DNA of 38,437 bases from Acetobacteraceae bacterium (GCA_020848935.1 JADLHF010000174.1:1-38437); one strand, 5' to 3'; shown: positions 7,062 to 16,065, counted from the stretch's first letter. Notes: generated from the letters alone by a model not told the origin. Numbers and translations: made by a program.

Positions 7062-9452
7062 CTACCCCAGCAGCGCCTGCGCGCAAGCATCCAGGATGGC
7101 GTCGGTGTCCATCCGGTGCTTGCGGTAGAGGTCGGGGATATCGGCGCTTTCGCCGAAGTGCTCAGGCCCCAGCGGGATGACGCGCTGTCCGCGCACGCCG
7201 CCGAGCCAGGAATGGGCGGCGGGGTGGCCGTCCAGGATGGTGACCAGGGCGGCGTCGCGGGCGAGCGGGGCGAGGATGGTTTCGATATGGGCCTGGGCGG
7301 CGCGGTTGCCTTCGCGGCGGGCGCGGGCGGCGGTGGTCCAGCCGGCGTGGAGGCGGTCGGGGCTGGTGATGGCGAGCAGGCCGGCGCCGGGGGTTTCGGC
7401 CAGTAGTTCCTCGAAGGCGGCTTCGGCCTCGGGCGCGACCGGCCCCTGGTAGGCGAGGGCGATGCGCGCGCCGGGGGCGGGGGGGACGGCCCAGTGGGCG
7501 CCGGCGATCACCGCTTCGGGGTCGAGGGTGCGGGGTTTCTGGTCGAGCGCGCGGGTGGACAGGCGCAGCCAGACCGACGAGCCCTCCGGGCGCTGCATCA
7601 GGTCGAAGCCGTGGCGCATGAGGATGGCGAGCTCGTCGACATGGGTGGGCTCGAAGCTGGCCAGCCGGTCCTGGGCCATGCCGATCAGCGGGGTGTTGAA
7701 GGATTGGTGCTGGCCGCCTTCGGGGGCCAGGGTCAGGCCCGAGGGGGTGGAGACCAGCATGAAGCGCGCATCCTGGTAGCAGGCATAGATCAGCGCATCG
7801 AGGCCACGGTTGACGAAGGGATCGTACACCGTGCCGATCGGCAGCAGGCGGGCGCCGTGCAGCTGGGTGGCGAGCCCCGCGGCGGCGAGCAGCAGGAACA
7901 GGTTCTGTTCGGCGATGCCGAGTTCGATGTGCTGGCCGGAGGGGGTCATGCCCCAGCGCTGGGCGCTGGCGACCTTGGCGTCGCGGAAGACGTCGTTGCG
8001 GGTGTGGCGGTCGAATATCCCGCGGCGATTGACCCAGGGGCCGAGATTGGTGGAGACGGTGACGTCGGGCGAGGTGGTGACGATGCGTTCGGCGAGGTCC
8101 TTGAGTTCGCCGGTGCCGCGGCCGATCTCGGCCAGGATGTCGCCGAAGCCGGATTGGGTGGATGCCTTGCGGCCGGCGACGCGGGGCATCGGCAGGGCGG
8201 CGGGGATGTGGATGGCGGGGGCGGACAGGCTGCGCCCCTCGGGTGTCAGCGGCGTTGCGAAGGGGACCGCGGCGATGAAGGCGGCGAGTTCGTCGGCCGG
8301 GCTGTCCAGCCCTTCGTACTTGTCCCATTCATGGCCGTCGCGGATGCGGTTGGAGGCGCGGAATCCCTCCATCTGCTCCTTGGTCATCAGGCCGGAGTGG
8401 TTGTCCTTGTGCCCGGCGAAGGGCAGGCCCATGCCCTTGATGGTGTAGGCGATGAAGCAGGTGGGCTGGTCGCCCAGCGCGTCGGCTTCGCGCAGGTGCT
8501 CGATGATGGTCTCGATGTCGTGGCCGCCGAGATTGGTCATGAGCTCGGCGAGTTCGCCGTCCGACAGCGGGTCGATGATGGCGCGCACGCCTTCGGAGCG
8601 CGAGAGGTCGGTGAGCAGCGCCTGGCGCCAGGCGGCGCCGCCCTGGAAGGTGAGGGCGGAGTACAGCGAGTTCGGGCAGTCGTCGATCCAGCGGCGCAGG
8701 TCCTCGCCGCCGGCGCGGGCGAAGGCGGCCTGGAGCCGGCGGCCGTATTTCATGGTCACGACGTTCCAGCCCATGTCGCGGAACAGGCCCTCGATGCGGC
8801 CGAACAGGCGGTCGGGCACGACGGAGTCGAGCGACTGGCGGTTGTAGTCGATGATCCACCAGACGTTGCGGATGTCGTGCTTCCAGCCTTCGAGGAGCGC
8901 CTCGTAGATGTTGCCTTCGTCCAGCTCGGCGTCGCCGGCGATGGCGATGTGGCGGCCGGCGGGGATGTCGGCGCGGCCGAGACCGTGCAGGCGGACGTAA
9001 TCCTGGAGCAGGGCGGAGAAGCTGGTGAGTGCCACGCCGAGCCCGACCGAGCCGGTGGAGAAATCCACCTCGGGCCCGTCCTTGGTGCGGCTGGGGTAGG
9101 ACTGGGTGCCGCCCATCTGGCGCAGCCCGGCGAGCTTCTCGATGCTCTGGCGGCCGAACAGGTAGTTGATGGCGTGGAACACCGGGCCGGCATGGGGCTT
9201 CACCGCCACCCGGTCCTGTGGCCGCAGGACGGAGAAATACAGCGCCGTCAGGATGGAGATGCAGGAGGCGCAGGAGGCCTGGTGGCCGCCCACCTTCAGC
9301 CCGTCGCGGTTGGGGCGGATGTGGTTGGCGTTGTGGATCATCCACGACGACAGCCACAGCAGCTTGCGCTCGATCTGGTGCAGCAGGGCCACGCGGCGCG
9401 GGTCGCCTTCGGCGGGGATGGCCGGGGTCACCTTGTGCGGGAATTCGTTCAT
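7062..9452 (-). CDS. transketolase / AceE-like ThDP-dependent enzyme
   Basis: Large ThDP enzyme of 796 residues. The cofactor signature is GDAELDEGN (G173-D174) with its partner Asn in IIDYN (Asn 204). The second domain holds HIELGIAEQN near residue 510, containing the Glu that activates the thiazolium ring. Length, the HIRPNRD segment and the KDNHSGLM segment resemble the homodimeric pyruvate dehydrogenase E1 (AceE, about 887 residues), yet it is shorter than AceE and no E2 or E3 gene is nearby. It may be a stand-alone alpha-ketoacid or ketol transfer enzyme. ATG 9452 begins 13 bases after the stop of malonyl-CoA decarboxylase, so the two form an operon. An A/T hairpin follows the stop. True substrate unknown. 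Confidence 0.85.
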   Translation of the reverse strand: MNEFPHKVTPAIPAEGDPRRVALLHQIERKLLWLSSWMIHNANHIRPNRDGLKVGGHQASCASCISILTALYFSVLRPQDRVAVKPHAGPVFHAINYLFGRQSIEKLAGLRQMGGTQSYPSRTKDGPEVDFSTGSVGLGVALTSFSALLQDYVRLHGLGRADIPAGRHIAIAGDAELDEGNIYEALLEGWKHDIRNVWWIIDYNRQSLDSVVPDRLFGRIEGLFRDMGWNVVTMKYGRRLQAAFARAGGEDLRRWIDDCPNSLYSALTFQGGAAWRQALLTDLSRSEGVRAIIDPLSDGELAELMTNLGGHDIETIIEHLREADALGDQPTCFIAYTIKGMGLPFAGHKDNHSGLMTKEQMEGFRASNRIRDGHEWDKYEGLDSPADELAAFIAAVPFATPLTPEGRSLSAPAIHIPAALPMPRVAGRKASTQSGFGDILAEIGRGTGELKDLAERIVTTSPDVTVSTNLGPWVNRRGIFDRHTRNDVFRDAKVASAQRWGMTPSGQHIELGIAEQNLFLLLAAAGLATQLHGARLLPIGTVYDPFVNRGLDALIYACYQDARFMLVSTPSGLTLAPEGGQHQSFNTPLIGMAQDRLASFEPTHVDELAILMRHGFDLMQRPEGSSVWLRLSTRALDQKPRTLDPEAVIAGAHWAVPPAPGARIALAYQGPVAPEAEAAFEELLAETPGAGLLAITSPDRLHAGWTTAARARREGNRAAQAHIETILAPLARDAALVTILDGHPAAHSWLGGVRGQRVIPLGPEHFGESADIPDLYRKHRMDTDAILDACAQALLG

Positions 9453-9465
9453 CGTCCTTGGCCCC

Positions 9466-10848
9466 TTACGGTTTCAGCAGGCGGCTGATTGCCTGGGCGG
9501 CATTGCGCTTGCCTTCGCCGGCATAGTCTTCGTGGTAGCTCTCGATCCGGGCGGGATCGTAGAGGTAGTTCACCATCATCGCGGCGGATTCCTTCACCCC
9601 CTTGTCCGAGATGTCGGCGCCGGGGCAGATGCGTTCGATGCGGGCGCCGTTGGACAGGTGGAAATGCGCGACCGGGTCGGCGGCGCGCTTGCCCCGCCCT
9701 TCGTTCAGGAGGTAGTGGGCGCAGAGGCGCGACAGGATCGGCGCCAGCAGCGCCGCCGTTGCGCGATCACGGAACCAGTCGTGCCGGCCCAGGAGTGCCG
9801 CCAGTGCCGTGGCGCCGTCTGGTGCCTCCGGCGCGGCCGCGCGCAGCACCGCGGCTTCGCCTTCGCGCAGCAGGGTGGGCGCCGCCTTGGCGATGGCCGC
9901 ATCCAGCCAGCGGCGGAAGCCCGGAATGGGCGACAGCGTGGCGAAGCTCCGCAGGTTGCGGAATTCCGCCGACAGCTCCTCGACGACGCGCTTGATGAGG
10001 AAATTGCCGAAGCTGATGCCGGCCAGGCCGCGCTGGCAGTTGCTGATGGAATAGAAGATGGCGGTGTCGGCCTCGCGTGCGTCCAGCATCGGCGCGGTTT
10101 CGTCCAGCAGGGCCTGCACCGAGCCGGCCAGGCCCTGTACCAGTGCCACCTCGACGAAGATCAGCGGCTCGTTGGGCATGCGCGGATGGAAGAAGGCATA
10201 GCAGCGGCGGTCGGCGTCCAGGCGGTTCTTCAGGTCGCGCCAGCCCTGGATTTCGTGCACCGCCTCGTAGCCCACCAGCTTTTCCAGCAGCGAGGCCGGC
10301 GCGTTCCAGTCGATCCGCCGCAGATCGAGGAATCCGATGTCGAACCAGGCCGCGAGCAGGGTGCGCAGGTCGGCCTCCAGCCCCGCCAGGGCCGGGTCGG
10401 TGCCGCGCAGCGCGAGCAGTTCGGCGCGCAGCTCGACCAGGAATTTCACCCCGTCCGGGATGGTGGTGAACTGGGTGAGCAGCCGCAGCCGCGGCGGCTC
10501 CAGCGCGCGGCGCAGGGCCGCGGTGGCGGTGGCGGTGGCGGCGGGGTCGGCGGCCTCGGCCAGCCGCGCGGCTGCCTTGGCGATCTCCTGCGGGTCGGCA
10601 TCGAAGCTGGCGAGTTCGCGCAGGAAGGCCAGCCGGCCGGGCGCGTCGGCGGCCAGGTAGGCCTCGCCCAGCTTGGCCGCCCGGTTGCGCGCGCTGACTT
10701 CGCCGCCGCGCGAGGCGAGGCAGGCGCGCATCTGCGCCGGGATGCTGTCGTCCGCAGCGGGGGCCACGCCGGCGGCCATGTCGCGCCAAGCCTCGGTGAT
10801 CCGGCGGATTGTCCGGTCAAACAGTCCGGGGATTGCGGTATCAGCCAT
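9466..10848 (-). CDS. malonyl-CoA decarboxylase
   Basis: Converts malonyl-CoA to acetyl-CoA and CO2. The 460-residue protein has the usual two-part build: a helical N-terminal domain (about residues 1-170) and a catalytic acetyltransferase-like domain. Conserved family segments are FFHPRMPNEPLIFVEV, SNCQRGLAGISFGNFLIK, TLSPIPGF and FHLSNGAR with its family-typical His, followed by the NYLYD end region. ATG 10848 is preceded by a strong GGAGG. It is the first gene of an operon with the ThDP enzyme, which starts 13 bases after it. This suggests a shared role in making or disposing of C2 units, for example in malonate or fatty-acid metabolism. No malonyl-CoA synthetase or malonate transporter is nearby. 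Confidence 0.93.
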   Translation of the reverse strand: MADTAIPGLFDRTIRRITEAWRDMAAGVAPAADDSIPAQMRACLASRGGEVSARNRAAKLGEAYLAADAPGRLAFLRELASFDADPQEIAKAAARLAEAADPAATATATAALRRALEPPRLRLLTQFTTIPDGVKFLVELRAELLALRGTDPALAGLEADLRTLLAAWFDIGFLDLRRIDWNAPASLLEKLVGYEAVHEIQGWRDLKNRLDADRRCYAFFHPRMPNEPLIFVEVALVQGLAGSVQALLDETAPMLDAREADTAIFYSISNCQRGLAGISFGNFLIKRVVEELSAEFRNLRSFATLSPIPGFRRWLDAAIAKAAPTLLREGEAAVLRAAAPEAPDGATALAALLGRHDWFRDRATAALLAPILSRLCAHYLLNEGRGKRAADPVAHFHLSNGARIERICPGADISDKGVKESAAMMVNYLYDPARIESYHEDYAGEGKRNAAQAISRLLKP

Positions 10849-10943
10849 GAATCCTCCTGCACGTAGGCCCGACGATAGCGAAGCGGCCGGATGACTGCCA
10901 TCGAAGCTTGCCGTGGTGGAGCGGGATCAGGCATGTCGTGGCG

Positions 10944-11735
10944 ATGGAGCGCGATACCATTGTCCATCTGTGCGGCCGGTGGGCGCTGTTGGCGGACGGG
11001 CCGCAGGTTGCCACCGCGTCCAGCACGCTGGTTCCGGTGCGGTGCGGGGCGCGCCGGGCGATGCTGAAGCTGGCCCATAGCCTGGAGGAGGCGCGCGGCG
11101 GAAAGCTGATGCAGTGGTGGGGCGGCGACGGTGCGGCGCCGGTGCTGGCGCGCCACGGTTCGGCGCTGTTGCTGGTGCGCGCGGACGGCGGGAGCCTTGC
11201 GGCATTTTGCGACGATCTTGCCACGCCGATCCTGGTGCGGGTGGCGGCGCGCCTGGCCAGGGCAGGGGGCGGCCGGCCGCCGAGGCTGGTGCCGCTGCGG
11301 CGCTGGTTTCGGGCGTTGTGGCCGGCGGCGCGGCGCCATGGCGGCGTGTTGGCCGAGGCCGCGGCCATTGCCATGGCGCTGTTGGACGATCGCCGCGACG
11401 AGGGGGTGCTGCATGGCGACCTGCATCACGGCAATGTGCTGGATTTCGGCCCGGACGGGTGGCTGGCGATCGACCCTAAGGGGCTGTGGGGCGAGCGGGG
11501 ATTCGAGTTCGTGGCGCTGTTTCGCAATCCCGACGCTGCGCGGGCGCTGGCCGCCGGACGGCTGGAGCATGAGGCCACGCGGGTTGCGGAACTGGCCGGG
11601 CTGGAGCGGGGGCGGTTGCTTGCCTGGATTGCCGCCGGCGCGGCGCTGGCGGCCGCGTGGACGCTCAGCGATGGCGGGACACCGGACGCGGACCTGGCAT
11701 TGATCCGCCGCGCGCTGGCTGCCCGAGGGTCGTGA
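10944..11735 (+). CDS. APH(6)/hydroxyurea-type small-molecule kinase
   Basis: Protein-kinase-like phosphotransferase of 263 residues, of the family that includes streptomycin 6-kinase and hydroxyurea phosphotransferase. The catalytic loop is HGDLHHGNVL (near residue 156), with catalytic Asp and Asn. The metal-binding segment is AIDPKGLWGE, the family's usual replacement for DFG. The N-lobe is short. Family members inactivate aminoglycosides or phosphorylate unknown metabolites; resistance cannot be assumed. ATG 10944 was chosen over GTG 10938 and TTG 10908; none has a good ribosome-binding site. It is transcribed away from malonyl-CoA decarboxylase. Its last 71 bases overlap the 3' end of nnr on the opposite strand. 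Confidence 0.78.
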   Translation: MERDTIVHLCGRWALLADGPQVATASSTLVPVRCGARRAMLKLAHSLEEARGGKLMQWWGGDGAAPVLARHGSALLLVRADGGSLAAFCDDLATPILVRVAARLARAGGGRPPRLVPLRRWFRALWPAARRHGGVLAEAAAIAMALLDDRRDEGVLHGDLHHGNVLDFGPDGWLAIDPKGLWGERGFEFVALFRNPDAARALAAGRLEHEATRVAELAGLERGRLLAWIAAGAALAAAWTLSDGGTPDADLALIRRALAARGS

Positions 11736-13086
11736 GCAGGTCTTCGGCGATCAGCCCGGGGCCGGCGCGCCGTGCCGCCGCGCCGTGCAGCCAGACCGCC
11801 GCGCAGGTTGCCTGCCACGGTGGCATGCCCTGGGCCAGGAGCCCGGCGATTGCGCCGGCCAGCACGTCGCCGGACCCCGCCGTGGCCAGCCAGGGCGGCG
11901 CGCTGTCGTTGATGGCGACCCGGCCATCGGGTGCCGCGATGATGGTGTCCGCGCCCTTCAGCAGCACCACCGCGCCGGTGCTGGCCGCGGCTGCGCGCGC
12001 CGCGGCCACGCGGTCCGGGCCCGGGGGGCCGAAGACGCGGGCGAATTCTCCGCTGTGCGGGGTCAGTACCGTGGCGCCCCGCAGCAATCCGGGCGCGCCG
12101 GCACAGGCGGTCAGCGCGCCGGCGTCCAGCACGCTGAGGCGCCGGGCGTCGAGCAGGACGGGCAGTGCGGCGCGGGCCTCGGCCAGGTCGAGGCCGGGGC
12201 CGCAGACCCAGACCGTGCGCCGCCCGTCGCCCAGCAGCGCCGCCAGGGGTGTGCTGTCCACCAGCAGGCCGGGATCGCCGGCCCGATAGATCGGCGCTGT
12301 TGCGTGGGGTGCGGTGATGGTCACCAGGCCGGCGCCCACCCGGCGGGCCGCTGCGGCCGCCAGCCGGGCCGCGCCGGTCATCGTGGCGCCGCCCAGCACG
12401 GTTACGTGGCCTCGGGTGTATTTGTGGTCGATGGCGGTCGGGCGCGGCAGTGTCCATAGCGCCGGGGTGTTGCGCCAGGCCTGCACCGGTGGGATGGCGG
12501 GGGGAATGCCGATATCGGCCAGCACCAGCTCGCCGCACAGCGCGCGGCCGGGCAGCAGCAAGTGGCCGGGCTTGCGGCGATGGAAGGTTATCGTCAACGC
12601 CGCGGCAGCGACCGCGCCGCGCTCGGCGCCGGTGGTGCCGTCCAGCCCGCTGGGGACATCGACGGCGATGATGCGCGGGGCGGCGGAAAGGACGCCCGAC
12701 ACCGTGGGGTCGAGATCGCGGGTCAGGCCGGCGCCGAACACGGCGTCGATCACCAGGGCGGTGCGCGCTGCCTCGGCCGTTGTGAACTCCACGACCCGCC
12801 CGCGCCAGCGTGCTGCCGCGGCCGCCGCATCGCCGCGTGGCGGGGCGAGCGGGGCGACCGCCACCGGCCATCCGGCATGGTCGAGCAGGCGGGCGGCGAC
12901 ATAGCCGTCGCCGCCGTTGTTGCCGGGGCCGCAGAGCACCAGCACCGGGCAGGGCCGCCAGCGTGCGCGCATAGCCTGTGCCACGGCCCAGCCGGCCCGC
13001 TCCATCAGCACCGCGACCGGGGTGCCGGTGGCCACCGCGTTGGCATCGGCGCGGGCCATTTCGTCGGGTGTCAGCAGCTCCTCCAC
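11665..13086 (-). CDS. nnr: bifunctional NAD(P)H-hydrate repair enzyme (epimerase/dehydratase)
   Basis: Repairs damaged NADH and NADPH hydrates. The N-terminal epimerase domain (about residues 1-205) interconverts R and S forms and shows GPGNNGGDGYVAARLL and AVDVPSGLDG. The C-terminal ribokinase-like domain (about 215-460) is the ADP-dependent dehydratase, with HKYTRGHV, GGATMTGAARLAA and the catalytic-region AGSGDVLAG. I prefer GTG at 13086: GGGAGG lies just upstream and the protein then begins MEELLTPDEM, as in relatives. The TTG four codons earlier would place that ribosome-binding site inside the gene. Length (473 residues) is normal for the fused enzyme. Its 3' end runs 71 bases into the opposing kinase gene, giving potential antisense interference. 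Confidence 0.93.
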   Translation of the reverse strand: MEELLTPDEMARADANAVATGTPVAVLMERAGWAVAQAMRARWRPCPVLVLCGPGNNGGDGYVAARLLDHAGWPVAVAPLAPPRGDAAAAAARWRGRVVEFTTAEAARTALVIDAVFGAGLTRDLDPTVSGVLSAAPRIIAVDVPSGLDGTTGAERGAVAAAALTITFHRRKPGHLLLPGRALCGELVLADIGIPPAIPPVQAWRNTPALWTLPRPTAIDHKYTRGHVTVLGGATMTGAARLAAAAARRVGAGLVTITAPHATAPIYRAGDPGLLVDSTPLAALLGDGRRTVWVCGPGLDLAEARAALPVLLDARRLSVLDAGALTACAGAPGLLRGATVLTPHSGEFARVFGPPGPDRVAAARAAAASTGAVVLLKGADTIIAAPDGRVAINDSAPPWLATAGSGDVLAGAIAGLLAQGMPPWQATCAAVWLHGAAARRAGPGLIAEDLLTTLGQPARGGSMPGPRPVSRHR

Positions 13087-13225
13087 GATCCCTCCCAATT
13101 GCCGCGAATCCGCCCGGGCTGTGCGGGGCCTGAACCAGGCAAGGAATGCGCCGTGTGGCGGATTTTGGCGATCCCTGGCGTTCGGGATGCGCTAGCCTGG
13201 GTGCGAACAGTCCGGGCGAGTCGCG

Positions 13226-13852
13226 ATGTCGGTGGTGATCACGGTGGCACAGCAAAAGGGGGGCGCCGGCAAGACGACGCTGGCGGCCAATCTCGCGGCG
13301 GCGATGGCGGCCGACATGCGGGTGGCCATCCTGGACATCGACCCGCAGCGCAGCCTGGCGCGGTGGCACGCGCTGCGTTCGGCACGCCCCGGTGCCGTTG
13401 CCGTCACGCTGTCGGAGTTCTCCGGCTGGCGGCTGCCCGCCGAGATCGAGCGGCTTCGGCGCGAGCATGATGTGCTGATTGTCGATAGCCCACCCCAGGT
13501 GGATACCGATGCCCGCATCGCCGTGCGTGCCGCGGACCTGTTGCTGGTGCCGCTGCAGCCGAGCCCGCCCGACCTGTGGGCGGCCGAGGGCACGCTCGCA
13601 CTGGCGCGCGACGAGAGGCGGCTGGCCCGGCTGCTGTTGAACCGCGCGCCGGCCAGCGGTGCCCTGCGTGCGGCGGTGGAGGCCGAGATCGCGACGCGCG
13701 GCCATCGGGTGCTTGCCGCCACGCTTGGCAACCGGGTGGGCTTTGCCGGTGCCTTCGCGCGGGGCATGGGCGTTACCGAGACCGCGCCGCGCTCCACGGC
13801 CGCGCGGGAATTGCTGGCGCTGCTCGCTGAAATCAGGGAGTTGCTGACATGA
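13226..13852 (+). CDS. ParA-family ATPase
   Basis: Small (208-residue) deviant Walker-A ATPase. The P-loop QQKGGAGKTT (Lys 11 and Lys 16) has the signature Lys of the ParA/MinD group, and a Walker B-like IVDSPP lies near residue 90. The protein lacks an N-terminal DNA-binding extension, like short orphan ParA proteins that position cellular cargo or plasmids. No parB gene or centromere-like repeat is visible nearby. Its stop overlaps the start of the CopD-like gene in ATGA, so the two are translationally coupled, which hints that the cargo could be a membrane process. It diverges from nnr with about 140 bases between. Cargo unknown. Confidence 0.85.
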   Translation: MSVVITVAQQKGGAGKTTLAANLAAAMAADMRVAILDIDPQRSLARWHALRSARPGAVAVTLSEFSGWRLPAEIERLRREHDVLIVDSPPQVDTDARIAVRAADLLLVPLQPSPPDLWAAEGTLALARDERRLARLLLNRAPASGALRAAVEAEIATRGHRVLAATLGNRVGFAGAFARGMGVTETAPRSTAARELLALLAEIRELLT

Positions 13853-14304
13853 CCTTGCTCGGCGCGATGAAGGCGCTGCACCTGCTCGGTGCCGCCATCT
13901 GGGTGGGCGGCATGTTCTTCGCATTGCTGGTGCTGCGGCCGAGCCTGGCGGTGCTGGAGCCGGCGCAACGCCTTGTGCTGCATGGCCAGGTGTTCCGCCG
14001 CTTCTTCCGGATGATCTGGCACGTCATGCCGATTGTGCTGGTCAGCGGCTATGCCCTGCTGTTCATCGGCTTCGGCGGGTTTCGCGGCGCGCATTGGACG
14101 GTTCATGTCATGCACCTGGCTGGACTGGTCATGGCTGCGGTGTTCGTTGCGATCTTTGTCGGGCCCTGGCGCCGCATGCAGGGCGCCCTGGCGGATGGCG
14201 ACGGTATGGCCGCGGCGGCGAATGGCGAGCGCATCCGGATGTTGATTGCGGCCAATCTGGTGATTGGCTTGGCGACGGTTGCGCTGGCCGCGCTGGGCGG
14301 TTAG
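13849..14304 (+). CDS. CopD-like four-helix membrane protein
   Basis: Integral membrane protein of 151 residues with four predicted transmembrane helices (about residues 5-27, 55-77, 85-107 and 128-149). The HLLGAAIWVGGMFF opening and the histidines in the membrane region (MIWHVMP, HWTVHVMHLAG) are typical of the CopD/YcnJ and HemJ-like group, where His residues bind copper or haem. The sequence does not say which. Translation is coupled to the ParA gene through an ATGA overlap. It ends four bases before the stop of the opposing TPR gene. Confidence 0.8.
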   Translation: MTLLGAMKALHLLGAAIWVGGMFFALLVLRPSLAVLEPAQRLVLHGQVFRRFFRMIWHVMPIVLVSGYALLFIGFGGFRGAHWTVHVMHLAGLVMAAVFVAIFVGPWRRMQGALADGDGMAAAANGERIRMLIAANLVIGLATVALAALGG

Positions 14305-14308
14305 GCGC

Positions 14309-15133
14309 TCATTGGCGGATTGGGCCGGCTTCCAGCAGGGCGAGGTTCTGTCGGGCCAGGTCGGAGGTTGGCGAATCCGGAGCCAATGCCACCACGCGCT
14401 GCCAGTCGTCGCGCGCGCCGGCATTGTCGTGGCGGCGCTGGCGCAGGACACCGCGTTCCAGCAGCGCTTCGGGGTTGTCGGGATCCAGAGCCAGCGCGGC
14501 GCCGATGTCGGCGATCGCCTCGGGGATGCGCTCCAGATGCCGCAGCACCGCCGCACGCAGCACCAGGGCGTCAACCCGGCGCGGATCCAGGCGCAGTGCC
14601 CCGGCCAAATCCTCGGCCGCATCGGCATGGCGCGCCAGTTGTTCCGTCGCCACCGCCCGCTCGAACAGCAGCGAGGGGTCGTCGGGCGTAAGGGCCAAGG
14701 CCAGGCTTGCGGTGGCGCGGGCGCGGGCGGCAACGCCGGCCATCAACCACGCCTGCGTGGCCTGTGCCAGCAACGCGGCGCGGGTGGCTGGTGGCGAGGC
14801 GCTGGCCGTGGCCAGCTGCTCCAGCTCCTCGGCCGCCGGCACCGGCTCGCCCAGGGCCAGGCGGGAGAGTGCGAGACAGTGCTTCGCGGGCTCGCCGCCA
14901 TCGCGTGCCACCCAGGCGCGCGCCAGGGTGGCCGCTGCTTCGGGCTCGGTGGTCAGCAACCCCAGGCACCGGTCGTACTCGAGCCCCGAGGCGATGCGCG
15001 GCGGGACCGGCGGCAAGGGCAGGAGCGCTTGCGGTGCAGCCGTGTCGGTTCCGTCATCGCGCAACGCAAGCCATGCACCAAGTGCTGCAACCAGCAGCAG
15101 CGCAACGGCGAACATGGCGTGACGCGGGTGCAT
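14309..15133 (-). CDS. membrane-anchored TPR protein
   Basis: Protein of 274 residues with one N-terminal hydrophobic segment (residues 6-24) after a short basic start, so the rest is probably periplasmic. Tetratricopeptide repeats occupy about residues 100-270; consecutive units are recognisable from LALTPDDPSLLFERA, LRLDPRRVDALVLRA and LALDPDNPEALLERG. The sequence between (residues 25-60) is Ala/Pro-rich and probably a linker. TPRs mediate protein contacts, and no enzymatic domain is present. It converges on the CopD-like gene with four bases between stops and diverges from the YeeZ-like gene. Function unknown. Confidence 0.8.
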   Translation of the reverse strand: MHPRHAMFAVALLLVAALGAWLALRDDGTDTAAPQALLPLPPVPPRIASGLEYDRCLGLLTTEPEAAATLARAWVARDGGEPAKHCLALSRLALGEPVPAAEELEQLATASASPPATRAALLAQATQAWLMAGVAARARATASLALALTPDDPSLLFERAVATEQLARHADAAEDLAGALRLDPRRVDALVLRAAVLRHLERIPEAIADIGAALALDPDNPEALLERGVLRQRRHDNAGARDDWQRVVALAPDSPTSDLARQNLALLEAGPIRQ

Positions 15134-15207
15134 GATGCCGCCAGTCTAGCCGCCCGGCAGCCGACCCGGCAAACTGGGCTGGCGGGCGCGGTGACGGAGG
15201 TATGCGC

Positions 15208-16065
15208 ATGCACTTGCTGATCGCGGGACTTGGTTATGCGGGTACGGCCGTGGCGCGGCTGGCCATTGGCCGCGGCTTTGCGGTCAGTGCAACCAGCCGT
15301 GATCCGGCGCGGGCCGATGCGCCGCCGGGTGTGGCGGTGGTGGCATTCGGGGATGCCATGCCGGATGGCGTGACCCACCTGCTGGCAACCGCCCCGCCGG
15401 GTGCCGGGGGGGACCCCGTTCTTGCGGCCTATCGTCCGGCCCTGGCCAGTGCCGGTGCGTTGCGCTGGGCCGGCTACCTATCCACCACAGGGGTCTACGG
15501 CGACCGTGCCGGCGGATGGGTGGACGAGGCGACTTCGGTCGCACCGACGAACGACCGGTCGGTGCGGCGTGTGGCCGCCGAACAGGCATGGGCCGCGTTG
15601 TCCCCGCGTATGGCCGTGGACCTGTTCCGCGTCGCGGGCATCTATGGTCCTGCTCGCTCGGTGTTCGACGACCTGCAGGCCGGGCGCGCGCGCCGCGTGC
15701 TGAAGCCTGGGCACGCCTTCGGCCGCATTCACCGCGACGACATTGCCGGCGCCGTGTTGGCGGCCATGAGCCAGAATCCGCCGCCAGGCGTTCGCGTCTT
15801 CAACCTTGCCGACGATGTGCCGAGCGAGAGCGCGGCGGTGATCGAGGAGGCGGCACGGCTCGTGGGTGCGACGCTGCCGGAACCGGTTGCGTTCGAGACG
15901 GCCCTGGCGGGGATGAGCGCGATGGCGCGCAGCTTCTGGAACGAGAACCGCAAGGTTTCGAGTCGCCGCACCCAGGAGATTCTTGGCTACCGCTGGCGCT
16001 ATCCCAGCTATCGCGAGGGGCTGCGTGCCATATTGGCGGAGATGGGTGCTCAACGCGTGCCGTGA
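15208..16065 (+). CDS. NAD(P)-binding SDR, YeeZ/atypical epimerase type
   Basis: Rossmann-fold protein of 285 residues. The dinucleotide-binding motif is near-canonical (GLGYAGTAVARLA) at the very N-terminus, followed by YLSTTGVYGD, the segment that replaces the usual YxxxK region in the atypical SDR_a4 group. The C-terminal half contains DLFRVAGIYGP and RIHRDDIAG, as in the E. coli YeeZ family. The substrate is unknown. Two in-frame ATGs sit close together: GGAGG (15196-15200) is one base from ATG 15202 but seven from ATG 15208, so the second is the better start. The gene diverges from the TPR gene. Confidence 0.82.
   Translation: MHLLIAGLGYAGTAVARLAIGRGFAVSATSRDPARADAPPGVAVVAFGDAMPDGVTHLLATAPPGAGGDPVLAAYRPALASAGALRWAGYLSTTGVYGDRAGGWVDEATSVAPTNDRSVRRVAAEQAWAALSPRMAVDLFRVAGIYGPARSVFDDLQAGRARRVLKPGHAFGRIHRDDIAGAVLAAMSQNPPPGVRVFNLADDVPSESAAVIEEAARLVGATLPEPVAFETALAGMSAMARSFWNENRKVSSRRTQEILGYRWRYPSYREGLRAILAEMGAQRVP

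Noticed and set aside
7494-9488. 664-codon plus-strand frame opposite the ThDP enzyme
   Set aside because: Low-complexity Gly/Ala/Val/Asp composition with no motif; the opposite strand has complete ThDP signatures.
10944-11735. Kinase as an acquired antibiotic-resistance gene
   Set aside because: Family resemblance to streptomycin/hydroxyurea kinases does not show resistance; base composition matches the neighbours and there is no mobile element.
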